Assembly: GCA_020073445.1 (NCBI GenBank)
Contig: JAIQFE010000036.1
Coordinates: forward strand, 1-61,118
Source of the DNA: Terriglobia bacterium
GTDB taxonomy: Bacteria; Acidobacteriota; Terriglobia; Bryobacterales; Bryobacteraceae
Reading direction: 5' to 3'
DNA: 61,118 nt
The notes beneath the pieces were generated by a model. That model saw only the letters and a program-made list of their open reading frames with translations. It did not search any database and was not told the origin of the DNA. Every line of letters begins with the position of its first letter. Position 1 is the first letter of the stretch. Both the position numbers and the translations under genes were made by a program. This document shows positions 27,303 through 36,321 of the stretch, piece by piece.

Positions 27303-28328
27303 TTACTTCTTTTCAGTGGCGCGGGCGCCGCTGAGGTTGTTGGCCATTCCGTAGTTGCCTTCATGGCAGGCGTACTCATAGAGGCCGCCATCGATATGGA
27401 CCATATTGTACTCGCCCGAGAACGGCTTCACCCAGGTCTTGGGATCGTCCACGGTGAATTGGTAAGTGATGGTGTCGGCATCGATGCGCGTGAAGCGCTC
27501 GGTGACCTTGGCGGCATCGCTAACCGGCGCACCCTGGATCACAACCTGAGGATTGTAGTTGACGGTCTCGACGACAAGCGTGTCGCCTTCCCAATGGCCA
27601 ACGGAATCTCCCATCCAGCGTTTGATTTCCGCGGGCCCGTGCGGACGGCCGTCCGTCGGAATGACGCGGGTGTCATGAATCATTTCCTGGACGATCGCGA
27701 CGTAACCCTGGCCCTGAACGATTTCGAGCGTGGAGTTGTAGCCCACCGGCATCATTGGCGGACCTTCAAATCCCCAGGTAATGCAGCGTTCGGCGAGCGG
27801 ACGGTTCTGGGCGCTGTCCCACTGGTGCGCCTGCTGGTAGGCGCGCTTTTCGGCGACCATCTTCTGGACTTCGGGAAGCATCGCGGGCACGCGGCCCTCG
27901 GGTCCGGTGATGATGGAGGTCCGCAGGCTGGCGGCTCTCTTCACTGTGGGTCCGCCCAGACCGAACTGGCTGGTGTCATAGTGAACGGCGAGGCCGTTGC
28001 CTTCCAGATCCGCGGCCGCAGCCGGGCGCGGCGCAGCGCCTGCGCGTCCGCCTCTGCCTGCAGCTGCTTGTGCGGCAGATGCGACTTTGTCGGCTTCATC
28101 TGTGTAGAACTCTTTGGCGCCAAGGTACGCGGGCCGCGCGACGGGAACCGTCGTGGCGTTGGAATACACACCCTGCAGGTCCGGCTTGCCATCGGGAGTT
28201 CGCGGCATGATCCAGGTCTTCGCAGCGGGAGCCGGCTTGGCGGTTACCGGCGCTTGCGCGAATGCCGGCGCCGAAACCAGCGATACGACGGCCAGAGCGA
28301 TGAGTGAAGAGAGAACGTATCGTCTCAT
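27303..28328 (-). CDS. Secreted GHWEG-motif protein, A type (copy A3)
   Basis: 341 residues; signal peptide about 1-25 (ALAVVSLVSAPAFAQ). Landmarks: PRTPDGKPDLQGVYSNATT, an alanine/glycine/arginine-rich insert (AQAAAGRGGRAGAAPRPAA), AERCITWGFEGPPMMP, LEIVQGQGYVAIVQEMIHD, VGHWEGDTLVVETVNY, and YEYACHEGNYGMANNL. Two mature cysteines at the shared places. The start overlaps the stop of B2 by 4 bp (ATGA), so B2 and A3 are translated together. Confidence 0.8.
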   Translation of the reverse strand: MRRYVLSSLIALAVVSLVSAPAFAQAPVTAKPAPAAKTWIMPRTPDGKPDLQGVYSNATTVPVARPAYLGAKEFYTDEADKVASAAQAAAGRGGRAGAAPRPAAAADLEGNGLAVHYDTSQFGLGGPTVKRAASLRTSIITGPEGRVPAMLPEVQKMVAEKRAYQQAHQWDSAQNRPLAERCITWGFEGPPMMPVGYNSTLEIVQGQGYVAIVQEMIHDTRVIPTDGRPHGPAEIKRWMGDSVGHWEGDTLVVETVNYNPQVVIQGAPVSDAAKVTERFTRIDADTITYQFTVDDPKTWVKPFSGEYNMVHIDGGLYEYACHEGNYGMANNLSGARATEKK

Positions 28329-29176
28329 TTACTGTCTCCTTTTCCTTGCAGCGGCTGCTTCCGAAGATGCCCGTACAGAACTTCTTCGGCGAACTCCACA
28401 CACTTATATTCTAAGATCTGCGCGTTCTTTTCCAGGCGGCGATAGAGCGGCATGCTCATCTTCCATTGGCGCGTGAACACTTTGGGATCGTCAATGGTGG
28501 CCTCGTACTGTAGCGCGTCCGGTCCGATGGCGGTATAGCGCTCGATCACGTGCAGCGCGTCGCTGTGCCAGTTCCCGGCGCGATCGAACCAGGTGGAATC
28601 GTTCAGGCTGGTGACATCGACCACCAGTGATTCGCCTTCCCAATGACCGTTCGACCATCCCATCCAGCTATCGGCCGGGGCCTTGGTCGGCGCACCCATA
28701 TTAATAACGCGCACCGCGCCGGCGTATTCGTACACAAACATGATGGTGCCGGTTCCCTGTACGATCTGGAACGGATACGGCATGTACGTCGACCGCGGTA
28801 CTCCGCCCATGTAGCACTTGATCTCGGGATCGAGCTTCAGGCGGTTGGTGAAATTTTCCTTTTGTTTGGCGGCGGCTTCGGGCTTGTAGGGAATCTCACC
28901 GCCCTCCACAACGCCCAGTCCGGCCGGCGTCGAATAGGCCGCGCCCAGAGCGGAAACCGGTCCGGCATAAGCCGCATGCGGGCGAATATCCCAATTGGCC
29001 TCGTTGTTAGCCTGCCAGATGCCGTTCAGGTTGGGCTTCCCATCCTTGGTTTTCGGGGCCTTGTATGCAGGAGCTTGCGCGGGGGTGGGGAGCACGGCTA
29101 GGGATAAAAGCGCCATTCCCGCAGTAGCCACTACTAACCAGCCTCCCAACCGACTTTTTCCCAGCCCAATCCGCAT
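28325..29176 (-). CDS. Secreted GHWEG-motif protein, B type (copy B2)
   Basis: 283 residues; signal peptide about 1-34 ([16 protein letters not shown]). B-type landmarks: [74 protein letters not shown] and [17 protein letters not shown]. Strongly similar to B1 along its length, with both cysteines conserved. It heads module two (B2-A3-S3-S2-A2) and is divergent from the copper ATPase gene. Confidence 0.8.
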   Translation of the reverse strand: MRIGLGKSRLGGWLVVATAGMALLSLAVLPTPAQAPAYKAPKTKDGKPNLNGIWQANNEANWDIRPHAAYAGPVSALGAAYSTPAGLGVVEGGEIPYKPEAAAKQKENFTNRLKLDPEIKCYMGGVPRSTYMPYPFQIVQGTGTIMFVYEYAGAVRVINMGAPTKAPADSWMGWSNGHWEGESLVVDVTSLNDSTWFDRAGNWHSDALHVIERYTAIGPDALQYEATIDDPKVFTRQWKMSMPLYRRLEKNAQILEYKCVEFAEEVLYGHLRKQPLQGKGDSK

Positions 29177-29229
29177 CCTGGCAGTCTCCTATTGGCCCGC
29201 AGCGCAGCGGGTACCCGACACCGGCATTG

Positions 29230-29258
29230 ATCGTACATTCAAACACATACGAAGTCAA
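29230..29258 (-). promoter_or_regulatory. Sigma-70 promoter of module two (before B2)
   Basis: Minus strand: TTGACT (29258-29253), 17-base spacer, TACGAT (29235-29230), leader about 47 bases. Same spacing, same -10 and the same flanking words (GAATGTACGATCAATGCC) as the promoter before B1. The copA ATG lies only 34 bp away on the other strand, so the two transcription units share this control region. Confidence 0.65.
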
Positions 29259-29291
29259 GGCGGTACTAAAGCAGTCGTGCGAACATCAATT

Positions 29292-31616
29292 ATGGGCGGA
29301 TCACATGGACCAACCCCAGTGAGTTCGAACAACCCGTTCCAGATCCACCCGGCGTCGTCTGGCCCCTCGGGCCCTAAAGTTAAGGACCCGGTTTGTGGCA
29401 TGGAGGTTACCCCAGCCAAGGCCGCAGGCAGTTTCGAGTATGGAGGCCAGGCCTACTACTTCTGCGCCAAGAGCTGCCTGGCGAAGTTCCAGGCCGACCC
29501 GCTGAAATTCCTCGCGCCGAAGCCGGCCGTTTCGGCAGCCCACGCAAAAGACGTTGAATACACCTGTCCGATGCACCCCGAGGTGGTTCAAATGGGACCC
29601 GGGACCTGTCCGATCTGCGGCATGGCGCTGGAGCCGAAGGAGATCCAGGCCGGAGATACTGAAAATCCCGAACTGGCGGATATGCAGAGGCGGTTCTGGA
29701 TCAGTGTCGTCCTGACTCTGCCTTTGTTCGTCTTATCCATGACCATGCTCGCGCCGCATGGCGCAAGGAGTTGGATCGAGCTGGCTTTGGCGACCCCGGT
29801 GGTCCTATGGGCGGGCTGGCCGTTCTTCGTGCGCGCCTGGCAGTCGATTCTCACCCACAACCTTAATATGTTCACGCTGATCGGACTCGGGGTCGGCGTG
29901 GCGTACGTCTTCAGCCTGTTCGCGACCTTCTTCCCGCCGGCGTTTCCGTTGGAATTCCGCGACGATATGGGTCAGGTCCCGGTCTACTTCGAAGCGTCCG
30001 CGATGATTGTGACGCTGGTACTGCTGGGACAGGTTCTGGAACTCAAAGCCCGCAGCCGGACAGGAGCTGCTATCAAGGCTCTGCTCGGGCTCGCACCCAA
30101 GACCGCACGCCTGATCGGCGCCGATGGAACCGAAACGGACGTGCCTCTCGATCAGATCCACGCTGACAATCTCCTGCGAGTGCGGCCGGGCGAAAAGATT
30201 CCAGTGGACGGTGTCGTGGTGGAAGGCGCGAGCGCTGTGGATGAATCAATGCTCACGGGCGAGCCGATTCCGATCGAGAAAACTGTCGGCAATAAGGTTA
30301 CGGGCGCGACGGTGAACGGCAACGGATCGCTGATCGTCAAAGCCGAGCGCGTGGGATCGGAGACGCTCCTGGCGCAGATTGTCCGAATGGTATCCGAAGC
30401 CCAGCGCAGCCGGGCACCGATCCAGAAACTGGCCGATCGGGTGGCCGCCTACTTCGTGCCAACGGTGGCGGCGATCGCGATCGCGACGTTCTTCGTGTGG
30501 AGCTCGTGGGGACCGCAGCCGCGCCTCGCGCACGCCCTGGTGAATGCGGTCGCGGTCTTGATCATCGCCTGCCCGTGCGCGCTGGGACTGGCGACACCGA
30601 TGTCGATCATGGTCGCGATGGGCAAAGGCGCGACCATGGGCGTGCTGTTCAAGAACGCCGAAGCGATCGAGCTGCTACATCAGGCCGACACCCTGGTGGT
30701 CGATAAAACCGGGACGCTTACCGAAGGCAAACCGAAGCTGGTGGCGATCGAACCGGCACAGGGGTTCGACGAGAAACGCCTGCTCTATCTCGCCGCGAGT
30801 CTGGAACGGGCCAGCGAGCATCCGCTGGCGCACGCGGTAGTGACAGGCGCACAGGATCGCGGCATTTCACTTGGCGCAGTAGATGGGTTTCAGGCGATTC
30901 CCGGCAAAGGCGCTCGCGGGCGGGTCGACGGTGCCGACGTCGCGGTTGGCAATCTGGCCCTCATGCAGGAAGCCGGTGTGACTGTCACCGGATCCAGCGC
31001 GTTGTTTGTCGCGGTGGACGGCAAGTTCGCAGGACGGCTCAGCGTCGCCGATCCGATCAAATCAACTAGCGCCGAAGCCATCCGGCAACTGCACGCGGAA
31101 GGGATGCGCATCGTCATGCTGACCGGTGACAGCCGTGCTACGGCCGAAGCTGTGGCGAAAAAGCTGGGAGGCACTTTGAATACGATAGAAGTCGTCGCCG
31201 AAGTGCTGCCGCAGGACAAACGCATGCACGTCCAGCGGCTCCAGGAATCAGGCCGGTTCGTCGCGATGGCGGGCGACGGGATCAACGACGCCCCGGCACT
31301 GGCGCAGGCTCAAGTCGGAATCGCCATGGGAACCGGCACCGACATCGCCATGGAGAGCGCGGGGGTGACCCTGGTTCGCGGAGACCTGCGCGGCATCGCG
31401 CGGGCGCGCAGGCTCAGCCGGGCCACCATGCGCAATATCCGGCAGAATCTATTCTTCGCCTTTGTTTACAACTCCCTGGGGGTACCGATCGCCGCAGGAG
31501 TGCTCTATCCCGTGTTCGGACTATTACTTAGCCCCATGATCGCCGCGGCCGCGATGAGCTTCAGTTCGGTCTCCGTGATCAGCAACGCGTTGCGGCTGCG
31601 GACCACCAAAGTCTGA
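29292..31616 (+). CDS. copA: Copper-type P1B ATPase with YHS and metal-binding N-terminal domains
   Basis: 774 residues from ATG 29292 (a frame back to 28995 is antisense to B2). N-terminus: a YHS domain ([28 protein letters not shown]) and a Cys/Met/His-rich domain ([19 protein letters not shown]) in place of the usual HMA. The ATPase core has the CPC motif at 427-429, phosphorylated D471 in DKTGT, SEHPLAH and [10 protein letters not shown]. The last helices have YN (FVYNSLG) and MSFSS, the Cu(I) signature of the P1B-1 group. It exports copper from the cytoplasm. Confidence 0.92.
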   Translation: MGGSHGPTPVSSNNPFQIHPASSGPSGPKVKDPVCGMEVTPAKAAGSFEYGGQAYYFCAKSCLAKFQADPLKFLAPKPAVSAAHAKDVEYTCPMHPEVVQMGPGTCPICGMALEPKEIQAGDTENPELADMQRRFWISVVLTLPLFVLSMTMLAPHGARSWIELALATPVVLWAGWPFFVRAWQSILTHNLNMFTLIGLGVGVAYVFSLFATFFPPAFPLEFRDDMGQVPVYFEASAMIVTLVLLGQVLELKARSRTGAAIKALLGLAPKTARLIGADGTETDVPLDQIHADNLLRVRPGEKIPVDGVVVEGASAVDESMLTGEPIPIEKTVGNKVTGATVNGNGSLIVKAERVGSETLLAQIVRMVSEAQRSRAPIQKLADRVAAYFVPTVAAIAIATFFVWSSWGPQPRLAHALVNAVAVLIIACPCALGLATPMSIMVAMGKGATMGVLFKNAEAIELLHQADTLVVDKTGTLTEGKPKLVAIEPAQGFDEKRLLYLAASLERASEHPLAHAVVTGAQDRGISLGAVDGFQAIPGKGARGRVDGADVAVGNLALMQEAGVTVTGSSALFVAVDGKFAGRLSVADPIKSTSAEAIRQLHAEGMRIVMLTGDSRATAEAVAKKLGGTLNTIEVVAEVLPQDKRMHVQRLQESGRFVAMAGDGINDAPALAQAQVGIAMGTGTDIAMESAGVTLVRGDLRGIARARRLSRATMRNIRQNLFFAFVYNSLGVPIAAGVLYPVFGLLLSPMIAAAAMSFSSVSVISNALRLRTTKV

Positions 31617-31684
31617 TCGGTCGCTTACGTGCAGTAACTCCCGTGGGCGGCCCTCAAGGCAAGAGCCCGGAAGGAGCAAGGCGT

Positions 31685-32557
31685 ATGAAAGTACTCGTAG
31701 CAGTTGATCATTCCGAGGCGAGCCAATCTGTCCTTAAGGAAGTCGCCGCCCGGCCTTGGCCGGTCAAGTCCTGTGTAGAGGTCCTCAATGTGGTGGAACC
31801 GGCGCATATGTGGACCATGTCGGAGACGGTGGAAAATGCGATTCAGCGGTCCACCGACCTGGTGCATCGGGGAGCGGAAGAGCTTCGCGGCTGGGATCTG
31901 GAAGCAGGCGGCGTGTCTCTGAAGGGTGACGCGAAGCGCGTGATTCTGGACCGCGCCAAAGAAACGAATGCGGATTTCGTCTTCGTCGGTTCGCAGGGCG
32001 TTTCAGCCCTGACGCACTTCCTTCTGGGGAATGTGGCATCGGCAGTTGTAAGCCACGCTCCGTGCTCGGTGGAGATCGTCCGGACAAAGGAAGGCAAGCT
32101 GCCTGGGGTACATAAGATTCTTTTGGCAACAGATGGCTCCGAGTTTTCGGAGCGCGCGGCGCGATCGATCGCGGAACGGCCTTGGCCCAAGGGGACCGAG
32201 ATCGAAGTACTGAGCGTGGTAGAGCTCCATCTGGCCACCACTCAGGCCTTGTTCGAGCCGCCTTTTGTAGATAACGATCAGTTGGAGCAGCAGCGCGCAC
32301 AGGGCATGAAGCGTGCCGAGGAGGCCGTTGCGAGCGCGGTTGAGATTCTCTCGAAGAGCTTTCCTAAAGTCTCCGAGTCTATATCCGTGCTGCTGGGCGG
32401 ACCCAGATCGGTGATCATCGACGAAGCCGACAAGTGGGGCGCCGATCTGATTGTGGTCGGTTCGCACGGGCACCGCGGATTCGAACGATTCTTGTTAGGT
32501 AGCGTATCCGAAGGAGTCGCGCGGCATGCGCACTGCTCGGTGGAAGTGATCCGGTAG
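31685..32557 (+). CDS. Tandem universal stress protein (two UspA domains)
   Basis: 290 residues from ATG 31685, with AAGGAG 8 bases upstream. Two UspA repeats: MKVLVAVDHSEASQSVL to about 145, then HKILLATDGSEFSERAA to the end. Each has the ATP-binding loop: GSQGVSALTHFLLGNVAS in the first, GSHGHRGFERFLLGSVSE in the second. Usp proteins bind ATP and help survival under stress. It lies 68 bp after the copper ATPase on the same strand and is probably co-transcribed. Confidence 0.9.
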   Translation: MKVLVAVDHSEASQSVLKEVAARPWPVKSCVEVLNVVEPAHMWTMSETVENAIQRSTDLVHRGAEELRGWDLEAGGVSLKGDAKRVILDRAKETNADFVFVGSQGVSALTHFLLGNVASAVVSHAPCSVEIVRTKEGKLPGVHKILLATDGSEFSERAARSIAERPWPKGTEIEVLSVVELHLATTQALFEPPFVDNDQLEQQRAQGMKRAEEAVASAVEILSKSFPKVSESISVLLGGPRSVIIDEADKWGADLIVVGSHGHRGFERFLLGSVSEGVARHAHCSVEVIR

Positions 32558-32561
32558 GAAC

Positions 32562-32668
32562 GTGGGGTCAGGCTTTCTAGCCTGCCGCCGGCTTTCCAGC
32601 CGGCGAGTTAGATCGTGCACATGTGGCCGGGCGGAAGCCCGGCTGCAGCCTTGAAAGGCCGACCCCAC
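32562..32668. repeat. 107-bp nested inverted-repeat element
   Basis: The ends are exact complements (GTGGGGTC 32562-32569 and GACCCCAC 32661-32668). Between them are four smaller hairpins: AGGCTTTCTAGCCT (32570-32583), GCCGGCT-TTCC-AGCCGGC (32587-32604), GCCGGGC-GGAA-GCCCGGC (32626-32643) and GCCTT-GAA-AAGGC-like (32648-32659). The whole can fold into a clover-leaf. It fills the gap between the convergent usp and dioxygenase genes. It looks like a mobile REP/MITE-type palindrome, not an ordinary terminator. Confidence 0.75.
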
Positions 32669-32673
32669 AATCC

Positions 32674-33858
32674 CTAGTGCGTGACCGACAACGCTACGTC
32701 GTGCGACATCACGGCAGGTGTCCGCATCGCGCGCTTTTCCTGCTGCAGGACGTGGACGGCCATCAACGCCCCAACCGGATGGGCGCCCATGCGTACTGCA
32801 GGTTCGGCGTCCAGCGCGGGGCGGTCTCCGTCGAGGTGCTGAAACTCGAAGACCGCTCGCATCGCGCTGGCTTCCTCCATCCCCAGGCCGTATTCCATGC
32901 ATACGGCATCCAGGTCGCGGAACATCCGCTGTCTCAGTGCCGGTTTATGGCGCGACTCATAGAGCAGCTTGTTCAACCGGTACGCCGAGATCGGAGGGTG
33001 GTCGTAGTAGTGAAACGGGTGGCTCTGGAACTGATACGGCTGCGACGGTACCGCATTGCGCTTTTCGCCGGGAAGAAAGCGCGCCACCGCGTGGCCGTGA
33101 TGCGAGGTTTCCTGGTACGACAACAATTCCATGTGTTGTGCGCCAACCGCGCCGAGCACGATCGCCCAGGGCAACATCTCGGTATTGCCCACTTCGTCCA
33201 GTTGCTCCGGCGTCAGGTTCAGGAACGAACCCGTGTGGCTGTTTTCCAACTCGCGAATGCACCACCGGTCGAAATCGTACGCGGGCTGATAGTACTTCGC
33301 CGTACCAGGGTAGTGGGACATTCCGCCGCTGGCGAGGAGCGCGACGCGCTCCGGCTTGGCAGCCACGATTTCCGCGATCGCCCGGCCCAAAGCGGCACAG
33401 CGCTGAGGCCGTGGCAGAGGAGGCAGATACGTGTTCACGAAAATCGGCACCACGGGAATGTCCCGCGTACCCAGGATCCATTCGAAGGGCGCGGCGAAGG
33501 AGTGTCCCAACACCGCATCCTGCGAGTACGCCATATCGAAATCGCGGCGAACCAAGCCTTCGAGAATATCTTCGGACAGCTTCTGGTGAATTGCCGGATT
33601 CCAGGTTCGGCCCGCGAAGGCAGTTTTCGCGCGCTCTCCAGCAATCACCGCGAACGTCGGGACGGATTGCAGGAAGAACGTTTCCAGATGGTCGCTGGCG
33701 AAAATCACCAGCGCGTCCGGCTTGGTCTCATCCAGCACCTGGCCCAGTTTTCGCATGGCTGCGATTCCCGCGTCGAGCTGTTTCGGATCCTCCTCGGGAG
33801 GGCGCGTAAACAGCTGCGGTGCGTGCATGGTGGCCATGGCTGCCACGATTTTTCCCAT
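32674..33858 (-). CDS. Class III extradiol dioxygenase, LigB-LigA fusion
   Basis: 394 residues from ATG 33858, which has GAGGTG 6 bases upstream (GTG at 33867 is a poorer start). The LigB-type catalytic domain covers about 1-275: iron-site candidates include MATMHAPQL, FASDHLETF and the conserved SGGMSHYPG. The C-terminal part contains NKLLYESRHKPALRQRM and AVCMEYGLGMEEASAM, the small LigA fold normally encoded separately. Such enzymes open aromatic rings of protocatechuate or gallate type. The real substrate is unknown and no aromatic pathway genes are nearby. Confidence 0.82.
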   Translation of the reverse strand: MGKIVAAMATMHAPQLFTRPPEEDPKQLDAGIAAMRKLGQVLDETKPDALVIFASDHLETFFLQSVPTFAVIAGERAKTAFAGRTWNPAIHQKLSEDILEGLVRRDFDMAYSQDAVLGHSFAAPFEWILGTRDIPVVPIFVNTYLPPLPRPQRCAALGRAIAEIVAAKPERVALLASGGMSHYPGTAKYYQPAYDFDRWCIRELENSHTGSFLNLTPEQLDEVGNTEMLPWAIVLGAVGAQHMELLSYQETSHHGHAVARFLPGEKRNAVPSQPYQFQSHPFHYYDHPPISAYRLNKLLYESRHKPALRQRMFRDLDAVCMEYGLGMEEASAMRAVFEFQHLDGDRPALDAEPAVRMGAHPVGALMAVHVLQQEKRAMRTPAVMSHDVALSVTH

Positions 33859-34116
33859 GTGGTTCACCTCGCGATAGTCGATGAATAATCAGCACTTTTC
33901 GCTCCAAAACGGAACGATTGAAAACGCAGGATTACCCGCCGGGATGCCGCTCCCGCCAGCGAATGCCTGAGTGATATCCCCCAGGTCGCATCGTGGACGC
34001 GGGCGATCTAGCGCATCCCGTCATGAACGCAAGACGGCGATCTCCCGTATTTGCTAATCTTCGGGCGAGCCGGAGTGTGGTCCGGCACCTGCAACCGAGC
34101 TTATCGAGAGGGGCTA
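33859..34116. other. Divergent intergenic region
   Basis: 258 bp between the dioxygenase and the cytochrome gene. A short CGCGGGCGATC run and mirrored GATATC words are present, but I see no convincing promoter, RNA gene or repeat. It should hold promoters for both neighbours. Confidence 0.4.
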
Positions 34117-34518
34117 ATGTTAACCAGATTCCTAGTGTTGGGATTGATTGGAGTTGCGAGTCTTTGGGCGCAAGGGTCCGATCAAAAGGCCCCTCCCAAA
34201 AAAGCCAAGGCCGACGCGGTGAACTACTATCGCGACATCGAGCCGATCCTGAACGCGAATTGTGTGTCCTGCCATCAGGCATCGATGGCGGCTGGCGGGT
34301 TGAGAGTGGATGCTCCCGAGAACCTTCTGCAAGGTGGGGCATCCGGCAAGGCGGTGATCCCCGGAAAAGCGGAGCGCAGTCTGCTCTACACGCGCCTCAC
34401 CGTCACTACCGACAAGCGGATGCCTCCAGTGGGTATGGTGACCGAGGAGCAGTTGGCCCTGATTCGCGCCTGGATCAACTTGGGGGCAAAGATCGGGCCT
34501 GCGCCGCCAAAACGTTAA
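34117..34518 (+). CDS. Secreted cytochrome c-like protein (planctomycete-type domain)
   Basis: 133 residues from ATG 34117 (GAGAGGGG ribosome site). Signal peptide MLTRFLVLGLIGVASLWAQ. One haem-binding CVSCH motif follows YYRDIEPILNANC, the typical lead-in of PSCyt1-type c domains. A possible distal Met ligand is in TDKRMPPVGM, and the segment EEQLALIRAWINLGA closes the fold. Usually this domain is fused to larger DUF1549/DUF1553 proteins; here it stands alone. Electron partner unknown. Confidence 0.83.
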   Translation: MLTRFLVLGLIGVASLWAQGSDQKAPPKKAKADAVNYYRDIEPILNANCVSCHQASMAAGGLRVDAPENLLQGGASGKAVIPGKAERSLLYTRLTVTTDKRMPPVGMVTEEQLALIRAWINLGAKIGPAPPKR

Positions 34519-34662
34519 TATTCCTTGACATTTTGGCCGAGTCAGGCGCCCCGCTAACCTTTTCGGTGTCCTTGCGTCCAATGGATTGAGACCACAATCC
34601 CGGCTGAAACCGGAGACTGCGGCCGGTTCCAAGTCGTTGGAACTCATTCTTTTGGAGGTGCT

Positions 34663-36168
34663 ATGAGCAGAGATGCGTTTGGGCGGGGGCGCGTGGCCGC
34701 CGCCATAGTTGTCACGTTGGCGTTGGTGTTGGGTGGCTTAGGCGTCGCGCATGCGCAAAAGGGCTCGCAAGCGAACCCGCCAGCGACGTTTAAGTTTGCC
34801 GATGCCAAGGTGGTGCCGAGCCGCACAGGCTTCGCGCCAGTGGTGAAGGCGGTGGTGCCCACCGTCGTGAGCATCAAGTCATCCAAGGTCATCAAGACCG
34901 GGGCGCTTCGCGGACGACGGGGCCAAGATCAAGGCCAGATACCGGATCAGTTGCGCCAATTCTTCGGCGACCAGTTCGGCGGCCAGTTCTCTTTTCCGAA
35001 TATTCCGGAAGAGCAGCGCTCCGAAGGTCTCGGTTCCGGTGTGATCGTGAGCCCGGAAGGCTACATCCTGACCAATAACCATGTGGTCGATGGAGCCACG
35101 AGCGTACAAGTCGTTCTCTCCGACCGCCGCGAATTCAAAGCTCGCGTGATCGGCAAAGACGACAAGACCGACGTCGCCGTAGTGAAGATCGACGCCGGCA
35201 ACCTGCCCGCCATTACCATCGGCGATTCCGACCGAGTGGAAGTGGGCGACTATGCATTGGCGGTCGGCAATCCGTTCGGCGTGGGCCAGAGCGTGACGCT
35301 GGGTATCGTGAGCGCCACCCATCGCGGGATGCGCAACGAGATCGAAGGCTATGAGGACTTCATTCAGACCGATGCTGCGATCAACCCCGGCAACTCGGGC
35401 GGCGCGCTGGTAAACGACCGCGGCGAGCTGATCGGCATCAACACGGCCATCATCGCGCACGGTTCGGAAGGCAATCAGGGCATCGGATTCGCGGTACCGG
35501 TGAACCTGGCCCGCAACATCATGGACCAGATCCTGAAGAACGGCAAGGTGACCCGCGCACGGTTGGGAATCCTGCCGCAGGATGTGACGCCGACCATCGC
35601 CCGGCAGTTCGGAGTGAAAGACTCCCAGGGCGCACTGGTAGGCGAAGTGGAAGCCAACAGTCCGGCTTCAAAAGCCGGCCTGAAGACTGGCGACATCATC
35701 CTCGATGTGAACGATCACCCGGTCTATGACGCGAACCAGCTGCGAAACATGATCTCGAGCATGCAGCCGGATTCGAACGTGACCCTTAAAATCTGGCGGG
35801 ATGGTGCGCAACACACACTCCCTGTCACACTAGGCGAGTTGAATCCCGAGGAGGCTACGAATCGGGGCGGCGCGGGCCGCGACAACGGCTCCGGTGATGC
35901 GCTCGACGGAGTCTCGGTCGAGAATGTGACTTCGCAAATGGCGCGTGAACTCAAACTCCCCGCAGGCGCCACGGGCGTGGTTGTGAGTCAGGTCAGCCCG
36001 GGCAGCGCGGCGGCCAGCGCGGGCCTGCAACGCGGTGATGTGATCCAGGAAGTCAACCGGCGGCCGGTGAAAAACGTCGCCGAGTTTGAAGCGGCTGTCA
36101 GAAACTCCAAAGACGGAACCCTTCTGCTTGTGAATCGAGACGGGCACACGATCTACGTGGGCGTCTAG
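34663..36168 (+). CDS. HtrA/Do-family periplasmic serine protease
   Basis: 501 residues. An N-terminal signal or membrane anchor (about 1-32) leads into a trypsin-like domain with His140 (TNNHVVDG), Asp170 (DKTDVAV) and Ser245 (GNSGGAL), then two PDZ domains (ARLGILPQDVTPTIARQFG and GVSVENVTSQMARELKL onward). A HtrA/DegP-type quality-control protease/chaperone for the cell envelope. GGAGG ribosome site 5 bases before ATG. A strong terminator follows. Confidence 0.93.
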   Translation: MSRDAFGRGRVAAAIVVTLALVLGGLGVAHAQKGSQANPPATFKFADAKVVPSRTGFAPVVKAVVPTVVSIKSSKVIKTGALRGRRGQDQGQIPDQLRQFFGDQFGGQFSFPNIPEEQRSEGLGSGVIVSPEGYILTNNHVVDGATSVQVVLSDRREFKARVIGKDDKTDVAVVKIDAGNLPAITIGDSDRVEVGDYALAVGNPFGVGQSVTLGIVSATHRGMRNEIEGYEDFIQTDAAINPGNSGGALVNDRGELIGINTAIIAHGSEGNQGIGFAVPVNLARNIMDQILKNGKVTRARLGILPQDVTPTIARQFGVKDSQGALVGEVEANSPASKAGLKTGDIILDVNDHPVYDANQLRNMISSMQPDSNVTLKIWRDGAQHTLPVTLGELNPEEATNRGGAGRDNGSGDALDGVSVENVTSQMARELKLPAGATGVVVSQVSPGSAAASAGLQRGDVIQEVNRRPVKNVAEFEAAVRNSKDGTLLLVNRDGHTIYVGV

Positions 36169-36187
36169 AATACAGCGGCTCTTAAAT

Positions 36188-36235
36188 GGCCGGTTCGGCT
36201 CATGCGTTACGCATGACGCTCGGACCGGCCTTTTT
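36188..36235 (+). terminator. Rho-independent terminator of htrA
   Basis: GGCCGGT (36188-36194) pairs with ACCGGCC (36224-36230); an inner CATGCGT-ACGCATG stem extends the structure. A TTTTTG run follows immediately. It lies 20 bp after the htrA stop, so it clearly ends this transcript. Confidence 0.85.
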
Positions 36236-36321
36236 GTTTGCTCCCCTATCTCTTTTCTTCACTTCACCTTAGGACCTCAAGTGGCGGGATCGTCCCGCCG
36301 ATCAACTTAAAGGCCCGGACT

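Noticed and set aside
32562-32668. Nested repeat read as a CRISPR array or tRNA
   Set aside because: The units are palindromes of unequal spacing, not direct repeats with spacers, and there is no tRNA consensus (no GGTTCGA arm or acceptor pairing).
32623-33888. 421-residue plus-strand open frame
   Set aside because: Antisense to the dioxygenase, no recognisable domain.
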